Shown here: piece after piece, positions 7,237 through 10,587 of the stretch
Layout of the letters: every line of letters begins with the position of its first letter
How positions within the stretch are numbered: the stretch's first letter is position 1
Source: an uncultured Peptococcaceae bacterium
GTDB lineage: Bacteria > Bacillota > Peptococcia > Peptococcales > Peptococcaceae
Length of the DNA stretch: 10,587 bases
Assembly: GCA_900556545.1 (NCBI GenBank)
Contig: USPE01000051.1
Coordinates: 1-10,587, forward strand
Direction: 5' to 3'
Program-made: the position numbers and the translations under genes
Notes under the pieces: model-generated
Told to the model about the DNA's origin: nothing
Database searches by the model: none
The model's input: only the letters and a program-made list of their open reading frames with translations

Positions 7237-8508
7237 ATGTATTGTTTGAATTGTGGTCATGAAGGGCAAGGTTATTTGTGTGAGAATTGTCGCACACAGG
7301 ATATTCTGGAAAAACTCGTGCTGGATATTTTATATTACAAAGAAGATAGCTGTGAGAATACGCATCTGCGTGCGTATATGAACCAGTTTGAAGATGTGCG
7401 TGCGGGGCGGGACTGTGTTCCTGCGCTGTTGGAATTATTTGATGAGAAAACAGTTGCGTACATTCGCTGCCGCTATTATGGCATTATAAAGCATACAGAA
7501 TTTGAGGAACTTGCGGTGGCTTATCTGGCGGAACATACTGCATGGGATTGGCGGCGACAGCGTATTTTACATGATTTGCTGAGTTTTTATGCCAGAAATG
7601 ATTTTGTAAAACCACGGAAATGGTGTGAGCTGATTGGCAATACTGCCGGGTTGAGTGTGGAGCTTTATCAGAGAGCAGCAGAGTTTTACAGCTATGTGGC
7701 TGATTATGATTTGGCCGAGGAGATGGCAAAAAAAGTTCTGTCTTGTGCGGAGGACGACCTTGTTCTGTTTACGAAAAGTGAAAAACTGAAAGAGATTTAT
7801 GAAAAACTGATGACGGATATTGAGCGTTATCGTACCAAAAAACCGTACTGGCCTGTTAAAGAGGCGCGGCGAAGAAATCTGGCAATTATTTTAGATGAAA
7901 AAGGGATTGACCATCCTAGGGTAACATGCCGCCCTGAAAAAGTGCCAGAGAGTGGTTTTACACCGATTGAGGAGTGCGATGAGGATGTGCTGGCTGATTA
8001 CTGCGCATTCTGGTGTGAGGAAGTACCTAGTTTTATGGCGCCGGCCAAAGACATTTATCAGATTGCTGCGGTGCGTGTGCGCAACGATGAAATGGTGGAA
8101 ACGTTTCAGAGATTGATTCGACCTTGGCGTGATAGCGCTTGGAAAAAGACACTGGCGAAAATGGAACAGGTGGATGTGGAATCTGTGGCAAGTGCGGATG
8201 ATGTAGACTTAGTGATGCAGCAGTTTTTTGCTTTTGTGCAGGATGATGTGTTGCTGTCTACGCAGGCGTTGGGCAATCAGGGCAAGTTGATTTCCCGTGC
8301 AGCACGGTATACAGGTATGACAGAAATTAAAAATCAGTTTTTAGACTTGTTGGACTTTGCAGCCGACTGTGCAGAGGAATTTGATATGGAGAACAACACC
8401 AGAGAATATCTGTTAAAGCATTTTGATTTGGTAGAGGGCAAAGATGCAGCGGGGAAAACTGGCGTAACCATGCAGTTATATTCTGCGCTGAAACAGTGGG
8501 AGAATTAA
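7237..8508 (+). CDS. Zinc-ribbon protein with a degenerate DnaQ-type exonuclease fold
   Basis: 423 residues; ATG at 7237 with GGAG 8 bases upstream. The N terminus is a zinc ribbon, C3-x2-C6-x8-C15-x2-C18. Residues ~30-215 are helical and unrecognised. Residues ~253-420 follow the pattern of DEDDh 3'-5' exonucleases: a strand YCAFWCEEVP, then IYQIAAVRVRND and a following strand, later DDVLLSTQALGNQGKL, and a terminal helix TMQLYSALKQW. The catalytic residues do not fit. In my alignment the first Asp is W259 (only E261 survives), the HNxxFD motif reads TQALGN with N347 for Asp, and the final HxxxxD motif is absent. I therefore infer a non-catalytic nucleic-acid-binding or structural version. 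The fold call rests on pattern alone. The UvrD-type gene starts one base after this stop, so the two products very likely act together. Confidence 0.7.
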   Translation: MYCLNCGHEGQGYLCENCRTQDILEKLVLDILYYKEDSCENTHLRAYMNQFEDVRAGRDCVPALLELFDEKTVAYIRCRYYGIIKHTEFEELAVAYLAEHTAWDWRRQRILHDLLSFYARNDFVKPRKWCELIGNTAGLSVELYQRAAEFYSYVADYDLAEEMAKKVLSCAEDDLVLFTKSEKLKEIYEKLMTDIERYRTKKPYWPVKEARRRNLAIILDEKGIDHPRVTCRPEKVPESGFTPIEECDEDVLADYCAFWCEEVPSFMAPAKDIYQIAAVRVRNDEMVETFQRLIRPWRDSAWKKTLAKMEQVDVESVASADDVDLVMQQFFAFVQDDVLLSTQALGNQGKLISRAARYTGMTEIKNQFLDLLDFAADCAEEFDMENNTREYLLKHFDLVEGKDAAGKTGVTMQLYSALKQWEN

Positions 8509-8509
8509 G

Positions 8510-10375
8510 ATGGAACTGACACGGGAACAAGAGTGCGCTGTTCACACAATCCATCATAATCTGCAGTTGATTGCCTGTGCCGGTTCCGGTAAAACAGAAG
8601 TGATTACCCGGCGTTTGGTGCATATTTTAACTACCTGCCCAGAGGTGAAACCAGAACATATTGTGGCGTTTACATTTACCAAAAAAGCTGGAGAATCTAT
8701 GAAAAACCGGATTCAAAATGTATTGGAACGGGAGGACTATGGCTGGGCAGGCAATGGTGAGCAGATGTATGTGGGAACTATCCATGCATTCTGTAAATTT
8801 TTGCTGGATAGCTATGGCGGCAAGTTTCAGAATTTTAAAGTACTGGATACGGTAAAATCGCATTTGTTTGTGTATCGGTATGGAGAGCAGTGTGGTCGCA
8901 GGGCACTGGGATTAAACAGCAGCCCGAACGATATTAAATTGTTTCTGGACTGCATGGAAAAGATGGTGGATGATTACGACCATCGTGCTTTGTGGCCGCA
9001 GGAACAGCAGGAGGTTTTTGAATCTTACCGGACAGCGCTGTATGAGCGCGGTTTTATTGATTTTTCGTTGCTGATTTTGGAAACGCTGCTGGAAATTCGT
9101 GTAAATCCTGAGATACAGAAGTATTTGCAGAAAATTAAGTATTTGGTAGTGGACGAATATCAGGACGTGAACGATTTACAGGAAAAGCTGATTGCTTGTT
9201 TTGCTGTTGCTGGCGCCAACATCTGTGTGGTGGGGGATGATGACCAGACTATTTATCAGTTCCGTGGCAGCAACGCGGATAATATGATTGGTTTCAACAA
9301 GCGTTATGATGATGTAGTACAGATTCGGCTGGAAGATAATTTTCGTTGTACGCAAGCGGTAGTGGATGTGGCGGATATTGTAATTCAAAACAATAGGAAC
9401 CGTCTGGCAAAGAAAATGCGGGCGGTACATAGCAGCACTGGTGAAAATGTAATAGCGAGGTGCTTTTTTAGTGAGGAGCAGCAGTATAAAGAAATTGCAC
9501 AGGAGATAGCTCAACATCATGCTGCAGGTGTTCCTTATGCGGAGATTGCTGTTTTGGTGCGGAAAGGGAAGCATATTGATGCCATTGGCGAACATCTGCG
9601 GCATGTTAATATTCCTTATTATACAGATAGTGCGCAACAGTTTTTTCAAGGCAATTATTTTCAACGGTTTGTGCAGACATTGGCTATTTTGCAGGATGTG
9701 GACAAAGCAAAGCTGGTGGAATGCTGGAAGGGTTGTGTGAGTGCAGACGAATTGAGTGTAGGGTTTAAGTATTTGCGTGAAATAGCACGCAGCGGTGGAA
9801 CAGGACAAACGCTTTCGCTCAGTGGTGTGCTGCGTGAATTTGCTGCGCAGATTGGCTTTTTGCAGAAGGGTGTTGCCAACTGGGCTGTGCGGCAGGACGA
9901 TTTGAACGGGATTGCGGTTATACTGGATGATTACGATACCATTTACGGCGATCAGCAAATGTCGGCGCGTATTTCAGGTGTGTTGCATTTCTTGGAAGAG
10001 CGAGCAACGGAGGAATATAAGTATCACAATTTTCAGGAAGAAAATAAAGCAGAGGATGCAGTACAGCTTATGACGGTGCACAAGTCAAAAGGGTTGGAGT
10101 TTGATACGGTGTTTATCCCTAATTTACAGAAAGGGGACTTTCCGGGCAGAAACATTGGCGGGCGCAAATACTGGCACATTTTGGGTGGCAGATTTGAGAC
10201 CAATAAAGAACAGTATGATTTTGACATTGAGGATGAGCGTAAATTATTTTATGTGGCTGTAACGCGGGCTAAGAAGCATTTGTACTTGTTTTGCACCGAT
10301 GAGAAAGCTGGCATTTCTAAATTTGTGGTCGAGGCTATACAAACCAATTCATTGGAGTGTAAGAATATTAATTGA
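8510..10375 (+). CDS. UvrD/Rep-type SF1 helicase
   Basis: 621 residues, compact compared with UvrD or PcrA (about 720). All SF1A motifs are present: Q motif LTREQ (Q7), Walker A ACAGSGKT (K28), Ia AFTFTKKAG, Ib GTIHAFC, Walker B VDEYQD (D215, E216), III GDDDQTIYQFRG (242-253), IV EDNFRC, V MTVHKSKGLEF (521-531) and VI YVAVTRAKK (581-589, R586). It should be an active 3'-5' ATP-dependent DNA translocase/helicase. It lacks the C-terminal extension of PcrA/UvrD and any fused nuclease domain. ATG at 8510 follows GGGAG by 7 bases and the preceding stop by one base. It is probably not the housekeeping PcrA, given its length and its coupling to the pseudo-exonuclease gene. GajB of Gabija is a UvrD-like helicase too, but no GajA partner is present. 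Confidence 0.93.
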   Translation: MELTREQECAVHTIHHNLQLIACAGSGKTEVITRRLVHILTTCPEVKPEHIVAFTFTKKAGESMKNRIQNVLEREDYGWAGNGEQMYVGTIHAFCKFLLDSYGGKFQNFKVLDTVKSHLFVYRYGEQCGRRALGLNSSPNDIKLFLDCMEKMVDDYDHRALWPQEQQEVFESYRTALYERGFIDFSLLILETLLEIRVNPEIQKYLQKIKYLVVDEYQDVNDLQEKLIACFAVAGANICVVGDDDQTIYQFRGSNADNMIGFNKRYDDVVQIRLEDNFRCTQAVVDVADIVIQNNRNRLAKKMRAVHSSTGENVIARCFFSEEQQYKEIAQEIAQHHAAGVPYAEIAVLVRKGKHIDAIGEHLRHVNIPYYTDSAQQFFQGNYFQRFVQTLAILQDVDKAKLVECWKGCVSADELSVGFKYLREIARSGGTGQTLSLSGVLREFAAQIGFLQKGVANWAVRQDDLNGIAVILDDYDTIYGDQQMSARISGVLHFLEERATEEYKYHNFQEENKAEDAVQLMTVHKSKGLEFDTVFIPNLQKGDFPGRNIGGRKYWHILGGRFETNKEQYDFDIEDERKLFYVAVTRAKKHLYLFCTDEKAGISKFVVEAIQTNSLECKNIN

Positions 10376-10478
10376 GATGATGTGAAATTTATGTGTTGTG
10401 TTAAAAGAATAACAAATATTACTGACGGATGGATGATATTTTACTTAGTATGATATTGTGTAATATAAAAGGTTCTAT

Positions 10479-10520
10479 AATAAATGTTGGGGTAGCGATT
10501 ATCCCGACATTTATTTTTTT
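10479..10520 (+). terminator. Strong Rho-independent terminator after the UvrD-type gene
   Basis: AATAAATGTTGGG (10479-10491) pairs with CCCGACATTTATT (10503-10515) over 13 bp with one G-T wobble and a ~11-base loop, followed directly by TTTTT. It lies about 100 bases past the stop. The A-rich left arm also makes it a possible bidirectional terminator. The remaining bases to the window end (10521-10587) are A-rich and show no gene. Confidence 0.9.
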
Positions 10521-10587
10521 AGAAAAAATAATAAAAAAAAGAGAGTAAAAATGAAGGAAATCCATTAGAATAACGGACGCTTGTCAA

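Noticed and set aside
9176..9958. 260-codon - strand ORF
   Set aside because: Entirely inside the UvrD-type gene on the opposite strand; low-complexity Ile/His/Thr-rich translation with no domain, typical of a shadow frame.
8510..10375. GajB of a Gabija system
   Set aside because: The helicase class fits, but the neighbour is a zinc-ribbon/pseudo-exonuclease protein, not a TOPRIM-ATPase GajA.
10440..10469. Promoter-like TTTACT-N18-TATAAA before the last terminator
   Set aside because: It would make only a ~45-base transcript consisting of the terminator hairpin; AT-rich sequence gives such matches by chance.
1..10587. CRISPR array, tRNA, rRNA, complete IS element or prophage genes
   Set aside because: No regularly spaced repeats, cloverleaf, rRNA-like stretch, transposase or phage structural gene was found.

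Overview
The window looks like a piece of a Bacillota (Firmicutes) chromosome. The evidence is strong AGGAG-type ribosome sites, a TTG start, U-tailed intrinsic terminators, AT-rich spacers, and a truncated flavodoxin/ferredoxin gene of the EFR1 type that is common in Clostridia and Negativicutes. No species can be named from the sequence alone.

Layout. Bases 1-546 are the 3' end of the EFR1-type redox protein, closed by a very strong terminator (561-605). A 645-base spacer follows. It holds an AT-rich stretch with an unexplained GC-richer island, a 12-bp palindrome (979-990), a good sigma-A promoter (1035-1063) and a perfect 11-bp inverted repeat over its -10 box. Next is a tightly overlapping three-gene operon (1192-6952): (i) an 890-aa protein with two RNA-polymerase alpha-CTD-like domains and a sigma-70 region-4-like helix-turn-helix; (ii) a ParB-type protein; (iii) an SNF2-type SF2 helicase/translocase. 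After a 284-base gap without a clear terminator comes a two-gene unit (7237-10375): a zinc-ribbon protein with what looks like a catalytically dead DnaQ-type exonuclease fold, followed after one base by a compact UvrD/Rep-type SF1 helicase. A second strong terminator (10479-10520) closes the block.

How the genes may work together. All five genes are on the + strand and lie between two strong terminators. They combine transcription-apparatus mimicry (alpha-CTD and sigma-4 domains), a ParB-like module, two nucleic-acid motor proteins and a pseudo-nuclease. No recognisable methyltransferase, phosphorothioation gene, transposase, metabolic gene or intact nuclease was found. The set resembles an accessory genome-defence or mobile-DNA-control island and does not match any named defence system I know. 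A function in defence is inference. The domain calls are read directly from motifs.
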